From Levilactobacillus fuyuanensis (GTDB lineage Bacteria; Bacillota; Bacilli; Lactobacillales; Lactobacillaceae): DNA of 64,000 nucleotides. Location: assembly GCF_003946395.1 (NCBI RefSeq), contig NZ_RHNZ01000014.1, positions 18,416-82,415 of the forward strand, written 5' to 3'. A program made the translations under genes and the position numbers. Below are positions 7,715 to 15,078 of this stretch, one piece after another (position 1 is the stretch's first letter; each line of letters starts with the position of its first letter). The notes under the pieces are model-generated. The model had not been told where the DNA came from. It saw nothing but the letters and a program-made list of their open reading frames with translations, and did no database searches.

Positions 7715-8269
7715 GTGCGATTGACAGCAATTTTAAAGACGCAACGGCTGGACTTACGGCCCCTGACGGACAGCGATTATCCGGCCTATAAGCGCTTAGT
7801 GACCAATCCAGTGATTGCACAGCCCGTGGGTTTCTCACCACAACCGGATGACCAGCAGGTTCGGCGGTGGTACCGCGCGGATCGAAACAGTGTGCAGTCT
7901 TACGCAGTCGTTCTTCACCAGACCAATCAATTTATTGGCGCGGTCATCTTTTACGATTGGTTCGCAGATAACGGCCTTCCCGATGAAACGAGTCTAGAAT
8001 TGGGGTACTTCTTGGACCCTGAATATTGGGGACGAGGCCTCATGCCTGAGGCTTTAACAGCATGTTTTAGGGATTTGAGCCAGGCAGAATCGTCGGTTAA
8101 ATTAGTCTGGGCCAACTGCCTGGTCAGCAACGAACGCTCCTGCCAATTATTAGAAAAATTATGTTTCCAAACAATTGGTGACCAATTGATGGGCGTGACC
8201 GGTGGTGGACAAACGTTGCAACGTCAAGCTTTGTTTCGACTAAGCCTGGATGATTCGCAAAATAATTGA
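7715..8269 (+). CDS. GNAT acetyltransferase, RimJ/RimL type
   Basis: A 184-residue acetyltransferase. GTG 7715 is used; TTG 7721 is an equally possible start because AGAGGG at 7705-7710 fits either. The N-terminus TQRLDLRPLTDSDYP and the later ELGYFLDPEYWGRGLMPEA are characteristic of the RimJ/RimL/SpeG-like branch, which acetylates ribosomal-protein N-termini, polyamines or small molecules. The CoA-binding loop is YWGRGLMPEA; VWANCLVSNERSCQLLEKLCF matches the usual asparagine/serine region near the active site. Monocistronic; the next transcript starts with its own promoter 20 bp downstream. Confidence 0.88.
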   Translation: MRLTAILKTQRLDLRPLTDSDYPAYKRLVTNPVIAQPVGFSPQPDDQQVRRWYRADRNSVQSYAVVLHQTNQFIGAVIFYDWFADNGLPDETSLELGYFLDPEYWGRGLMPEALTACFRDLSQAESSVKLVWANCLVSNERSCQLLEKLCFQTIGDQLMGVTGGGQTLQRQALFRLSLDDSQNN

Positions 8270-8288
8270 CACTAATCTAAATTTAATC

Positions 8289-8317
8289 TTGCAATTTTCA
8301 GAATTCATGAGTATACT
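8289..8317 (+). promoter_or_regulatory. Promoter of the lysine riboswitch-lysP transcript
   Basis: TTGCAA (8289-8294), 17-bp spacer, TATACT (8312-8317). The riboswitch aptamer begins about 14 nt after the -10 box. Confidence 0.8.
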
Positions 8318-8328
8318 TCAATGTATCG

Positions 8329-8504
8329 AATAGAAGAGGCGCAATCAACATGAGTCGCTTCCCTCAGGTGGGTATCACCGATGAGGGGAAGCAAAAGGGG
8401 CGATTGCCGAAATTCCCACGTGACTACCTAGCGTGAGGATTGGGTCCTGGTTTAACAGATCAGGGACTGTCGCAGTCAAATATTAGGCTGCGGGGCGCTT
8501 TCAA
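8329..8504 (+). promoter_or_regulatory. Lysine riboswitch (L box)
   Basis: The L-box conserved blocks appear in order: AGAAGAGGCGC (P1 and start of P2), GATGAGGGGAAGC, GGCGATTGCCGAA, GACTGTCGCAGTC and CTGCGGGGCGCTT closing P1. The distance between blocks fits a five-helix aptamer. An intrinsic terminator follows at 8534-8572, so lysine binding should stop transcription before the permease gene. Confidence 0.93.
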
Positions 8505-8533
8505 CGATATTGACTTGGAATTATGAACTTTCC

Positions 8534-8572
8534 AATCTCTTTCGCGGGCTTTTATTGCGAAGGAGATTTTTT
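8534..8572 (+). terminator. Riboswitch expression-platform terminator
   Basis: ATCTCTTTCGC pairs with GCGAAGGAGAT, loop GGGCTTTTATT, then TTTTTT. It lies between the lysine aptamer and the SD of the permease. Confidence 0.85.
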
Positions 8573-8626
8573 CGTTCACTGGGTCGTTTCGAGGAAGTCC
8601 TTCTAAAATAAGAAGGAGGAAACATT

Positions 8627-10141
8627 ATGGAACAAAGCATGACAAACGCAACAACCAGCGAGGCTTCTGATCAAGTTAAGCGGGGACTCAAGACGCGACA
8701 CGTATCAATGATCGCGTTAGGTGGCTGTATCGGGACAGGGTTATTCGTCGCAAGTGGTTCAGCTATCTCAACCGCCGGGCCTGGTGGTGCGCTAGTTGCC
8801 TATGTTGCCATGGGTCTGATGGTTTACTTCCTGATGACTAGTTTGGGCGAAATGGCCACGAACATGCCAATTTCTGGTTCGTTCGCCGCTTATTCTGCCA
8901 AGTATGTTGATCCAGCTTTAGGATTTGCCATGGGCTGGAACTACTGGTTCAACTGGGCCATTACGGTTGCCGTTGACATTTCTACTGCCGCTTTGGTTAT
9001 GAAGTTCTGGTTACCCGGCGTTCCCGGCTGGATCTGGAGTGCCGTTGCCTTGCTTCTGGTCTTCACAATCAACGCATTCTCCGTGCAAGCCTTTGGTGAA
9101 ACGGAATTCTGGATGTCTCTGATCAAGGTTGTCACGATCTTTGTCTTCCTGGCCGTTGGGTTAATGACCATCGTTGGTATCATGGGTGGTCACGCAACTG
9201 GCTTGGAAAACTTCACTTACAAGAAGGCACCATTCGTTGGCGGTTTCCCAGCCATTCTGAGTGTGTTCGTTGTTGCCGGGTTCTCCTTCCAAGGTACTGA
9301 ATTAGTTGGTATCACGGCCGGTGAATCTGAAGACCCTTCACACAGTGTGCCTAAGGCGATTAACTCAGTGTTCTGGCGGATTATTTTATTCTATATTTTA
9401 GCTATCTTTGTCATTGCCGCTGTCTTACCATACACGAGTCATGATCTGTTAGGTTCTTCTGCAAGTGATATTGCAATCAGTCCATTTACGTTGGTCTTCC
9501 GGCGTGCCGGTTTGGCCGCCGCTGCTAGTGTGATGAACGCGGTTATCTTGACGGCCGTTATCTCAGCCGCCAACTCCGGGATGTACGCTTCAACGCGGAT
9601 GCTGTTCTCCCTTTCTAAGGAAGGTTATGCACCTAAGTTGTTCGAAAAGACTGGTAAGAATGGGATTCCTTATCCTGCATTGTTTGCCACGACCATCATC
9701 GCTGCGCTGACCTTTATCAGTAGTATTGCCGGTCCTCAAATCTACATGTGGTTAGTTGCTGCTAGTGGGTTGACTGGATTCATTGCTTGGTTCGGGATTG
9801 CTTTATCTCACTTACGGTTCCGTCGGGCTTTCACCTTACAAGGTCACAAGCTGTCTGAACTCAAGTACCATGCAAAGTGGTTCCCATTAGGACCAATCCT
9901 GGCCTTGGTATTATGTATCGCTGTTATCGTAGGTCAAGATCCACAATCCTTCTTCACGGGTAACTGGGAACAAGTACTGGTTACTTACATGAGTGTGCCA
10001 CTGGTCTTAGTGCTCTACGTTGGCTACAAGATCAAGAAGCACACGAAGTTGATTCCATTGAAGGATGTCGACGTTTCCCCAGTCCATCGTGATGGGACGT
10101 TAAAGGAAGACGCTGCAGCACGTGAAGCATCAAACGATTAA
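8627..10141 (+). CDS. lysP: Lysine-specific amino-acid permease
   Basis: A 504-residue APC-superfamily permease with about 12 membrane helices, starting at ATG 8627 behind AGAAGGAGGA. The N-terminal signature TRHVSMIALGGCIGTGLF (helix 1, with the unwound GGCIGTG substrate/backbone-binding loop) and GFSFQGTELVGITAGES (helix 6) are those of the AAT branch (LysP/GabP/AroP). Assignment to lysine rests mainly on the upstream lysine riboswitch, which controls lysine import and biosynthesis genes in Firmicutes. Uptake is presumably proton-coupled at the cytoplasmic membrane. A terminator follows at 10184-10227, so the gene is monocistronic. Confidence 0.93.
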   Translation: MEQSMTNATTSEASDQVKRGLKTRHVSMIALGGCIGTGLFVASGSAISTAGPGGALVAYVAMGLMVYFLMTSLGEMATNMPISGSFAAYSAKYVDPALGFAMGWNYWFNWAITVAVDISTAALVMKFWLPGVPGWIWSAVALLLVFTINAFSVQAFGETEFWMSLIKVVTIFVFLAVGLMTIVGIMGGHATGLENFTYKKAPFVGGFPAILSVFVVAGFSFQGTELVGITAGESEDPSHSVPKAINSVFWRIILFYILAIFVIAAVLPYTSHDLLGSSASDIAISPFTLVFRRAGLAAAASVMNAVILTAVISAANSGMYASTRMLFSLSKEGYAPKLFEKTGKNGIPYPALFATTIIAALTFISSIAGPQIYMWLVAASGLTGFIAWFGIALSHLRFRRAFTLQGHKLSELKYHAKWFPLGPILALVLCIAVIVGQDPQSFFTGNWEQVLVTYMSVPLVLVLYVGYKIKKHTKLIPLKDVDVSPVHRDGTLKEDAAAREASND

Positions 10142-10183
10142 TCTGAAATTGTGTGGGCAATTTTCACTTAAATAAAAAAATTT

Positions 10184-10227
10184 TAACGACGATTGGTTCG
10201 GGTGAATCCCGACCAGTCGCCGTTTTG
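10184..10227 (+). terminator. Intrinsic terminator after lysP
   Basis: AACGACGATTGGTTCGGG and CCCGACCAGTCGCCGTT pair with two interruptions around TGAAT, then TTTT. Confidence 0.75.
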
Positions 10228-10283
10228 TGTCTGACAAGGGGACAGAACCCGTCAACCGCTGAAGAGGAATTTTCCACGATATA

Positions 10284-10312
10284 TTGTCTTTTGCCGGTAG
10301 GGTTGGTACAAT
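10284..10312 (+). promoter_or_regulatory. Promoter of the deoxynucleoside kinase gene
   Basis: TTGTCT (10284-10289), 17-bp spacer, TACAAT (10307-10312), 70 bp before the start codon. Confidence 0.7.
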
Positions 10313-10381
10313 ATGTAGTGTTGAAATTTAGACCGGATGAAAACGATTTCCGGTATGCGCGTAAATCAAAGGAGAGATAGC

Positions 10382-11014
10382 ATGCTTGTACTATCAGGAA
10401 CAATTGGGGCCGGCAAGACGAGTTTAACGAACTTATTAGCCGAACACTTACAGAAACCAGCTTTTTATGAATCGGTGGACGATAATAAGATTCTGCCACT
10501 GTTTTACCAGAACCCGCAAAAGTATGCTTTCTTATTGCAAATCTACTTTTTAAACAAGCGGTTGGACAGCATTAAGGCTGCCAACGCTGACAATGAAAGT
10601 GTCTTGGATCGTTCAATCTTTGAAGATTCCTTGCTCTTTCACTTAAACGCTGACCTCGGTCGGGCAACCAGCACAGAAGTTGACATCTACGACTCCTTAC
10701 TGGCCAACATGATGCAAGAATTACCAGACGCCGTTCACAAGAAGAACCCTGATCTGTTGATTCACATCAATATTTCCTTTGAAACGATGTTGGAACGGAT
10801 CAAGAAACGTGGCCGTTCTTACGAACAGATCGATCACGATCCTAGCTTGTTTGAATACTACAAACAACTCGACCAACGTTACGTGAACTGGTACAACAGC
10901 TACGACAAGTCACCCAAGATGCAAATCGATGGTGACAAGCTGGACTTCGTGGAAGACCCAGCCGCACGTCAAGAAGTTCTCCACTTGATCGATGAAAAGA
11001 TTGCGTCACTTTAA
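10382..11014 (+). CDS. Deoxynucleoside kinase (dAK/dGK type)
   Basis: A 210-residue kinase that phosphorylates salvaged deoxynucleosides with ATP. ATG 10382 follows AAAGGAGAGATAGC; the upstream in-frame ATG lacks an SD. The P-loop GTIGAGKT covers residues 6-13, the DRS motif (Asp76-Arg77-Ser78) supplies the catalytic/substrate-binding residues and RIKKRGRSYE near residue 140 is the LID. Lactobacilli rely on salvage and carry paired deoxyadenosine/deoxycytidine and deoxyadenosine/deoxyguanosine kinases; only one subunit gene is present here, so whether it forms a heterodimer with a second subunit cannot be judged. Confidence 0.9.
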   Translation: MLVLSGTIGAGKTSLTNLLAEHLQKPAFYESVDDNKILPLFYQNPQKYAFLLQIYFLNKRLDSIKAANADNESVLDRSIFEDSLLFHLNADLGRATSTEVDIYDSLLANMMQELPDAVHKKNPDLLIHINISFETMLERIKKRGRSYEQIDHDPSLFEYYKQLDQRYVNWYNSYDKSPKMQIDGDKLDFVEDPAARQEVLHLIDEKIASL

Positions 11015-11027
11015 GTTTAATTTGACT

Positions 11028-11076
11028 AAACGCTATTAGGCGTTTGAGAGTACTGACCACGGTTAGTGCTCTTTTC
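11028..11076 (+). terminator. Terminator region after the kinase gene
   Basis: A small perfect hairpin AAACGC/GCGTTT (11028-11045) is followed by GAGAGTACT...AGTGCTC and CTTTTCTTT. The second hairpin is the likely terminator. Confidence 0.6.
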
Positions 11077-11111
11077 TTTACAGCGAAATACATCTGACAA
11101 ATGTTGCGGGT

Positions 11112-11303
11112 GTCGCCTGCGGCAGCCAGGGTTCCACCTGCTATGGGGACCGCCTGCAGCCAGAGTGCGAGCTTTCGTCTCGGTTTGAAACCTCGCGAAA
11201 TTCGTGCGAGTTTCCCAACGCGTCCCGCGCTGTACGGCCGGGAAGGTCACCGGTCTAACACCGCTGTCACAGCTGGCTACACCCTGGCTGCCTTCGGCTA
11301 AGG
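11112..11303 (+). repeat. Structured intergenic repeat, copy C
   Basis: 192 nt, the same length as the copy at 4033. It begins GTCGCCTGCGGCAGCCAGGG and ends ACCCTGGCTGCCTTCGGCTA; the ends pair (GGCAGCCAGGGT with ACCCTGGCTGCC). The GAAACCTCGC/GCGAGTTTC hairpin is shared with copy B, whereas the second hairpin (near 11232-11262) has different sequence. Confidence 0.8.
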
Positions 11304-11537
11304 CAACGTTTGACAGTATGCATTGAACTGGTTGGGAACCCCAAGTGTAGACACACTAGAGTTCTCTTACGATTGAGAAGAATAGTGAATTTTCGCATAG
11401 ATCCGTTTTTTGTCTGCTGTCAGTTCTTATCGAAGAGCTGCCATAGCTAATGGATTTCGCGCGTCATATAACAATTTGGCGGAAATTTTGTATTTCTTGC
11501 GGTATTGTCATCAGCAAGTATCCGGGTGAGTAACAAG

Positions 11538-11723
11538 CTTAGCCGGAGGAGGTCAGAATGTAGCCAGCCGTGACGATGACCTTAGCTGACGATTTTTGTC
11601 AGGTTAGGTCATGGGACGAGCTTGGAGACGCTGGTCCTTGCGGCTTCAAGTCGAGGTCCAAGACCGCTTCTCAGGCTTGGACCGGTCCCCACAGCAGGCG
11701 GAATTCTGACAGCCGCAGGCGGC
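11538..11723 (-). repeat. Structured intergenic repeat, copy D (inverted)
   Basis: Read on the minus strand it begins GCCGCCTGCGGCTGTCAGAA, contains CTGCTGTGGGGACCG as in copy C, and ends ATTCTGACCTCCTCCGGCTAA. End pairing is CAGAAT/ATTCTG here instead of CAGGGT/ACCCTG. A strong internal hairpin pairs TGACCTAACCTGAC with GTCAGCTAAGGTCA. Confidence 0.78.
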
Positions 11724-11748
11724 GCTTTTACGCAATCTGCAGGTAAGT

Positions 11749-11780
11749 AGCAGGCGGAATCTCTGGCAGCCGCAGACGAT
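11749..11780 (-). repeat. Solo left end of the structured repeat
   Basis: On the minus strand CGTCTGCGGCTGCCAGAGA continues into TTCCGCCTGC, matching only the first ~30 nt of the family. It lies 26 bp beyond the left end of copy D in the same orientation. Confidence 0.6.
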
Positions 11781-11815
11781 AGCTGTACTAATACAGTAGC
11801 CGGAAAAATTCCCGA

Positions 11816-11844
11816 TTGTCATCACGGCCGAAATGCGGTATGAT
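11816..11844 (+). promoter_or_regulatory. Promoter of the serS T-box transcript
   Basis: TTGTCA (11816-11821), 17-bp spacer, TATGAT (11839-11844). Confidence 0.8.
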
Positions 11845-11849
11845 AAGCG

Positions 11850-12063
11850 TAATCAAAAACACGAGGTGCCTATCCAGTAGACGGCCAGAGAAGCGGGGAA
11901 AGCTGCAAACCGCAACGTCGAACATTCCAGCACTAACTAAAGTGGGCGGGTAATGCCGCACGGTGCAGACCGTTATCATGTTCAAGGGTATGACTGAAGA
12001 TTGCAGTCATGAACTTGGGTGGTACCGCGAAGGTCTTCGTCCCATGTGACGGAGGCTTTTTTT
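11850..12063 (+). promoter_or_regulatory. T-box riboswitch of serS
   Basis: The conserved T-box bulge sequence GGGTGGTACCGCG is at 12017-12029, and an intrinsic terminator (GTCTTCGTC/GACGGAGGC, then seven T) at 12033-12063 follows directly. Stem I holds the AGAGA-type K-turn element at about 11887-11892. The serine specifier is probably TCC (11926-11928) or AGC (11929-11931); I cannot decide between them by eye. Uncharged tRNA-Ser should stabilise the antiterminator and allow serS expression. Confidence 0.92.
12033..12063 (+). terminator. T-box terminator of serS
   Basis: GTCTTCGTC pairs with GACGGAGGC around CCATGT, followed by a seven-T run; mutually exclusive with the T-box antiterminator. 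Confidence 0.85.
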
Positions 12064-12095
12064 GTACCATCCGGAAAATTGAAGGGAGTAAGTAG

Positions 12096-13367
12096 ATGCT
12101 AGATTTAAAATTGATTCGCCAAGAACCAGACTTCATTAAAGAGAAGTTAGCAACCCGGGGTGTTGATCCCGCTGATATCGATGACCTATTGGGCTTAGAT
12201 GCCCAACGCCGGGAATTGATCGTTAAGAGTGAAACCATGAAGGCCCAACGTAACACGGTGTCCGATGAAATTTCACAACTGAAGCGCAACAAGGAAGACG
12301 CTAACGACAAGATTACCGAAATGCGTCAGGTTAGTGCGGACATCAAGAAGATCGATGCTGACCTCGATACGTTGAAGGCCCAAGTCCACGACGCGGCTGC
12401 TCACTTACCAAACATTCCTAATGACAACGTGCCTGTTGGCTTGACGGAAGACGGCAGTGTCGAAATTCATAAGTGGGGCGAAAAGCCTAACTTGGACTTC
12501 AAGCCAAAGGCCCACTACGAATTGGGTGAGGACTTGGGTATCTTGGACTTTGAAGCAGGGGCCAAGGTCTCCGGAAGTCGTTACCTCTACTACTTGGGCT
12601 TAGGCGCACGTCTAGAGAGAGCCGTTTACAACTTCTTCCTTGATGAAAACACCAAAGCTGGCTTCAAGGAAGTCTTACCCCCATACATCGTGAACGATGA
12701 TTCCATGTACGGGACTGGCCAATTCCCTAAGTTTAAGGAAGACGTTTATCAATTGCGAGACGAGGACATGACCTTGATTCCTACGGCCGAAGTGCCTTTG
12801 GTCAACTACTACCGTGACGAAGTAATCCCTGAAGAGGACCTGCCAGTTTGGTTCACTGCCTTGACCCCAGCCTTCCGTTCCGAAGCCGGGAGTGCCGGTC
12901 GCGATACCCGTGGCTTGATCCGTCTCCACCAATTTAACAAGGTTGAAATGGTGAAGTTCTGTAAGCCAGAGAACTCATGGGATGAACTGGAAGCCTTAAC
13001 GAAGCATGCTGAGAGCCTCTTACAGAAGCTGGGCTTGGCTTACCATGTGATTACGCTGACGACGAGCGACATGAGCTTCACGGCTGCTATGACTCATGAT
13101 TTGGAAGTCTGGTTCCCAGAACAAAATACGTACCGGGAAATCTCCAGCTGTTCTAACACGACGGACTTCCAAGCACGTCGGGCACACATCCAATACCGTG
13201 ATGACAATGGCAAGCTCCAATATGTCCACGCCTTGAATGGTTCTGGCTTGGCCGTTGGTCGGGCAGTCGCTGCAATCATGGAAAACTACCAAAACGCTGA
13301 CGGTTCTATCACGGTTCCCGATGTCTTGGTCCCTTACATGGGTGGCGTAACGCGGATCACGAAGTAA
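12096..13367 (+). CDS. serS: Seryl-tRNA synthetase
   Basis: A 423-residue class II synthetase charging tRNA-Ser in the cytoplasm, starting at ATG 12096 behind AAGGGAG. The N-terminal ~100 residues form the tRNA-binding coiled coil (rich in K/E/Q from residue 30 to 100). Class II motifs are visible: motif 2 around [15 protein letters not shown] (about residues 256-270) and motif 3 in the C-terminal [30 protein letters not shown] contains the serine-specific active-site residues. Full family length. Controlled by the upstream T-box and closed by the 13463-13500 terminator. Confidence 0.98.
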   Translation: MLDLKLIRQEPDFIKEKLATRGVDPADIDDLLGLDAQRRELIVKSETMKAQRNTVSDEISQLKRNKEDANDKITEMRQVSADIKKIDADLDTLKAQVHDAAAHLPNIPNDNVPVGLTEDGSVEIHKWGEKPNLDFKPKAHYELGEDLGILDFEAGAKVSGSRYLYYLGLGARLERAVYNFFLDENTKAGFKEVLPPYIVNDDSMYGTGQFPKFKEDVYQLRDEDMTLIPTAEVPLVNYYRDEVIPEEDLPVWFTALTPAFRSEAGSAGRDTRGLIRLHQFNKVEMVKFCKPENSWDELEALTKHAESLLQKLGLAYHVITLTTSDMSFTAAMTHDLEVWFPEQNTYREISSCSNTTDFQARRAHIQYRDDNGKLQYVHALNGSGLAVGRAVAAIMENYQNADGSITVPDVLVPYMGGVTRITK

Positions 13368-13462
13368 CCTTTAGCTATTTACAGGTCGCGTGATGATTGT
13401 GTTAAATGCAACTTACATGCATCAATATGAATAAGTAGTCAGTGCAAGTCGGCACTGAATGG

Positions 13463-13500
13463 AGCACTTAACGGTGAATATAACCGTTAAGTGCCTTTTT
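13463..13500 (+). terminator. Intrinsic terminator after serS
   Basis: GCACTTAACGGT pairs with ACCGTTAAGTGC around GAATATA and is followed by a seven-T run. Confidence 0.9.
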
Positions 13501-13612
13501 TGAATGGTCGGCTAAAGTAGCGGAGAACAGTGTCATGTAGGGCTTTGGCGAGAGTGCTATGCGCCCTAATTATGAAATGAATAATTATTTTGATTATTTT
13601 TGCAATTTCTTA

Positions 13613-13640
13613 TTGACGTAGGGTAGGGAGTTCGTATAAA
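13613..13640 (+). promoter_or_regulatory. Candidate upstream promoter P1 of the tRNA cluster
   Basis: TTGACG (13613-13618), 16-bp spacer, TATAAA (13635-13640), in an AT-rich stretch that may act as an UP element. Confidence 0.6.
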
Positions 13641-13851
13641 ATAGTTTCTGTTGGTTAATTAGCTCCCGTCGCGCTGAAGGCGCAAGGCAGTGTGTTGACC
13701 GCAACTACAAGAAATAAGCGATTCAAGTTTTTTGCAAGAAAATGCAAAAAAGACTAGCTTTTTCTTCTCAGGTACGCTAAAATATTACTTGTTGTTAAGC
13801 GAGTAGTTATTCAGCTAACGAATATTTATTCAAAATATTTCAAAAAGGTTG

Positions 13852-13880
13852 TTGACAAGCTTCGCTGAACATGGTAAATT
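13852..13880 (+). promoter_or_regulatory. Promoter P2 of the tRNA cluster
   Basis: TTGACA (13852-13857), 17-bp spacer, TAAATT (13875-13880), 48 bp before the first tRNA; an AT-rich tract precedes the -35 box. Confidence 0.75.
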
Positions 13881-13927
13881 ATAATAGTTGTTTCGAACGA
13901 GATATACTTCTTGCTTCGGAAGTCCAT

Positions 13928-14000
13928 GGAGGATTAGCTCAGTTGGGAGAGCGTCTGCCTTACAAGCAGAGGGTCACAGGTTCGAGCCCTGTATCCTCCA
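13928..14000 (+). tRNA. tRNA-Val (UAC)
   Basis: 73 nt; acceptor GGAGGAT/ATCCTCC, anticodon stem CTGC around loop CTTACAA (anticodon TAC), T-arm GGTTCGAGCC. No encoded CCA. First gene of the cluster. Confidence 0.97.
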
Positions 14001-14039
14001 TCGGGAACTCAGGTTCCTCGGCGTTAGTTCGCCAGCGTT

Positions 14040-14121
14040 GCAGGTGTGGCGGAACTGGCAGACGCGCTAGATTTAGGTTCTAGTGTCTTATGACGTGGGG
14101 GTTCGAGTCCCTTCACCTGCA
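14040..14121 (+). tRNA. tRNA-Leu (UAG)
   Basis: 82 nt with the long variable arm of leucine tRNAs (TGTCTTATGACGT). Acceptor GCAGGTG/CACCTGC; anticodon loop TTTAGGT gives TAG. CCA not encoded. Confidence 0.96.
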
Positions 14122-14158
14122 TTAACCGAATATTGCAAAATATCTTAAAAAATATTTT

Positions 14159-14231
14159 GCCGACTTAGCTCAGTTGGCAGAGCATCTCACTAGTAATGAG
14201 GAGGTCGGAGGTTCGAATCCTCTAGTCGGCA
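14159..14231 (+). tRNA. tRNA-Thr (AGU)
   Basis: 73 nt; acceptor GCCGACT/AGTCGGC, anticodon stem CTCA/TGAG with loop CTAGTAA, so the anticodon is AGT. An A at position 34 outside tRNA-Arg is uncommon in bacteria and would need deamination to inosine for full wobble. CCA not encoded. Confidence 0.95.
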
Positions 14232-14258
14232 TGGCACCATTAATATAATAGCCAATTT

Positions 14259-14330
14259 GCGGAAGTAGTTCAGTGGTAGAACATCACCTTGCCATGGTGG
14301 GGGTCGCGGGTTCGAATCCCGTCTTCCGCT
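14259..14330 (+). tRNA. tRNA-Gly (GCC)
   Basis: 72 nt; acceptor GCGGAAG/CTTCCGC, anticodon loop TTGCCAT, discriminator T. CCA not encoded. Confidence 0.97.
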
Positions 14331-14341
14331 TTTGCCCTTTT

Positions 14342-14427
14342 GCCGGGGTGGCGGAATTGGCAGACGCACAGGACTTAAAATCCTGCGGTCAGTGATGACC
14401 GTACCGGTTCGATCCCGGTCCTCGGCA
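14342..14427 (+). tRNA. tRNA-Leu (UAA)
   Basis: 86 nt with a long variable arm (CGGTCAGTGATGACCG). Acceptor GCCGGGG/CCTCGGC contains a G-T pair; anticodon loop CTTAAAA gives TAA. CCA not encoded. Confidence 0.96.
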
Positions 14428-14447
14428 TTTAATTGAATAATAATTAT

Positions 14448-14521
14448 GCACCCATAGCGCAATTGGATAGAGTGTCTGACTACGAATCAGAAGGTTGTAG
14501 GTTCGACTCCTACTGGGTGCA
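14448..14521 (+). tRNA. tRNA-Arg (ACG)
   Basis: 74 nt; acceptor GCACCCA/TGGGTGC, anticodon loop CTACGAA. This is the standard TadA substrate in bacteria (A34 to inosine). CCA not encoded. Confidence 0.97.
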
Positions 14522-14555
14522 TTTTTGTTGCTTATAAGCAATTGTAAGCAATTTT

Positions 14556-14629
14556 CGGGAAGTAGCTCAGCTTGGTAGAGCACCTGGTTTGGGACCAGGG
14601 GGTCGCAGGTTCGAATCCTGTCTTCCCGA
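14556..14629 (+). tRNA. tRNA-Pro (UGG)
   Basis: 74 nt; acceptor CGGGAAG/CTTCCCG, anticodon loop TTTGGGA. Nearly the same body as the next tRNA. CCA not encoded. Confidence 0.97.
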
Positions 14630-14667
14630 TTTGACTGACAAGATTTGTGGGTCAGTGAGCTTTTTCT

Positions 14668-14741
14668 CGGGAAGTAGCTCAGCTTGGTAGAGCACCACGT
14701 TCGGGACGTGGGGGTCGCAAGTTCAAATCTTGTCTTCCCGA
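14668..14741 (+). tRNA. tRNA-Pro (CGG)
   Basis: 74 nt; identical to the preceding Pro tRNA through the D-arm, with a different anticodon stem (CCACG/CGTGG), loop TTCGGGA and T-arm (AAGTTCAAATCTT). Looks like a tandem duplicate that changed anticodon. CCA not encoded. Confidence 0.95.
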
Positions 14742-14772
14742 TTTTTTTATCCCGAATACATATAATAAGCGT

Positions 14773-14817
14773 AACGGCGGTTTCCATACAGATTGTTTGG
14801 AGGCTGGCCGTTTTTTT
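14773..14817 (+). terminator. Terminator of the tRNA cluster
   Basis: AACGGCGGTTTCC pairs with GGAGGCTGGCCGTT around an ACAGATTGTTT loop, then seven T. Confidence 0.8.
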
Positions 14818-15078
14818 GTTACCATAGATTACTAAGTGCTGTTGGCTGCTAATCTGAAGAAATTGGATTACTATCATTGTATGGAATGACGTGAGGTATA
14901 CCTGTAGGTCCCGTGAAGCAGCAATTCCTGGGTTGTGGGTGGCAACCTGATTGCCAGTTGTTGGTAAGAAAATAAAACTTCTCAGCGATAAGCAGTCTAA
15001 TCCGTTGCAATTTCACTGTAGTTTCGTATAATATTAGTCAACATTAGTCAAGAACACTGGACTGAAGGGGGGACGATA
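14818..15078. promoter_or_regulatory. ctsR-clpC regulatory region: promoter and CtsR box
   Basis: Promoter TTGCAA (15005-15010), 16-bp spacer, TATAAT (15027-15032). Directly downstream, AGTCAAC-ATT-AGTCAAG (15036-15052) is a tandem heptad with 3-nt spacing that fits the CtsR operator RGTCAAA-NAN-RGTCAAA with mismatches at the seventh positions. Binding there would block the start site, giving autorepression relieved by heat. Upstream 14818-15000 shows nothing else. Confidence 0.75.

Larger units (their letters stand above)
11015..12095. other. 1.1-kb intergenic region: two inverted repeats plus serS T-box leader
   Basis: Contains the kinase terminator, a plus-strand repeat copy (11112-11303), about 230 bp without recognisable content, a minus-strand repeat copy (11538-11723), a solo repeat end (11749-11780), the serS promoter (11816-11844) and the T-box leader. 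No coding potential recognised. Confidence 0.75.
13501..13927. other. Leader/promoter region of the tRNA cluster
   Basis: About 430 bp without a gene. It contains two promoters (13613-13640 and 13852-13880) arranged like tandem rRNA-operon promoters, and a T-rich hairpin TTTTTTGCA/TGCAAAAAA at 13728-13751. No rRNA gene follows. Confidence 0.65.

Noticed and set aside
10153..10380. Short plus-strand frame between lysP and the kinase gene
   Set aside because: It spans the lysP terminator and the kinase promoter; no SD.
13871..14083. Plus-strand frames across the first two tRNAs
   Set aside because: They read through tRNA-Val and tRNA-Leu; no SD and no coding pattern apart from the tRNAs.
13613..14741. 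rRNA operon remnant
   Set aside because: Promoters resemble those of rRNA operons but no 5S, 16S or 23S sequence is present.
14190..14877. Two minus-strand open frames across the tRNA cluster (with RRDSNPRPPPWQ-like text)
   Set aside because: They are antisense readings of tRNA genes; such peptides are a common annotation artefact.
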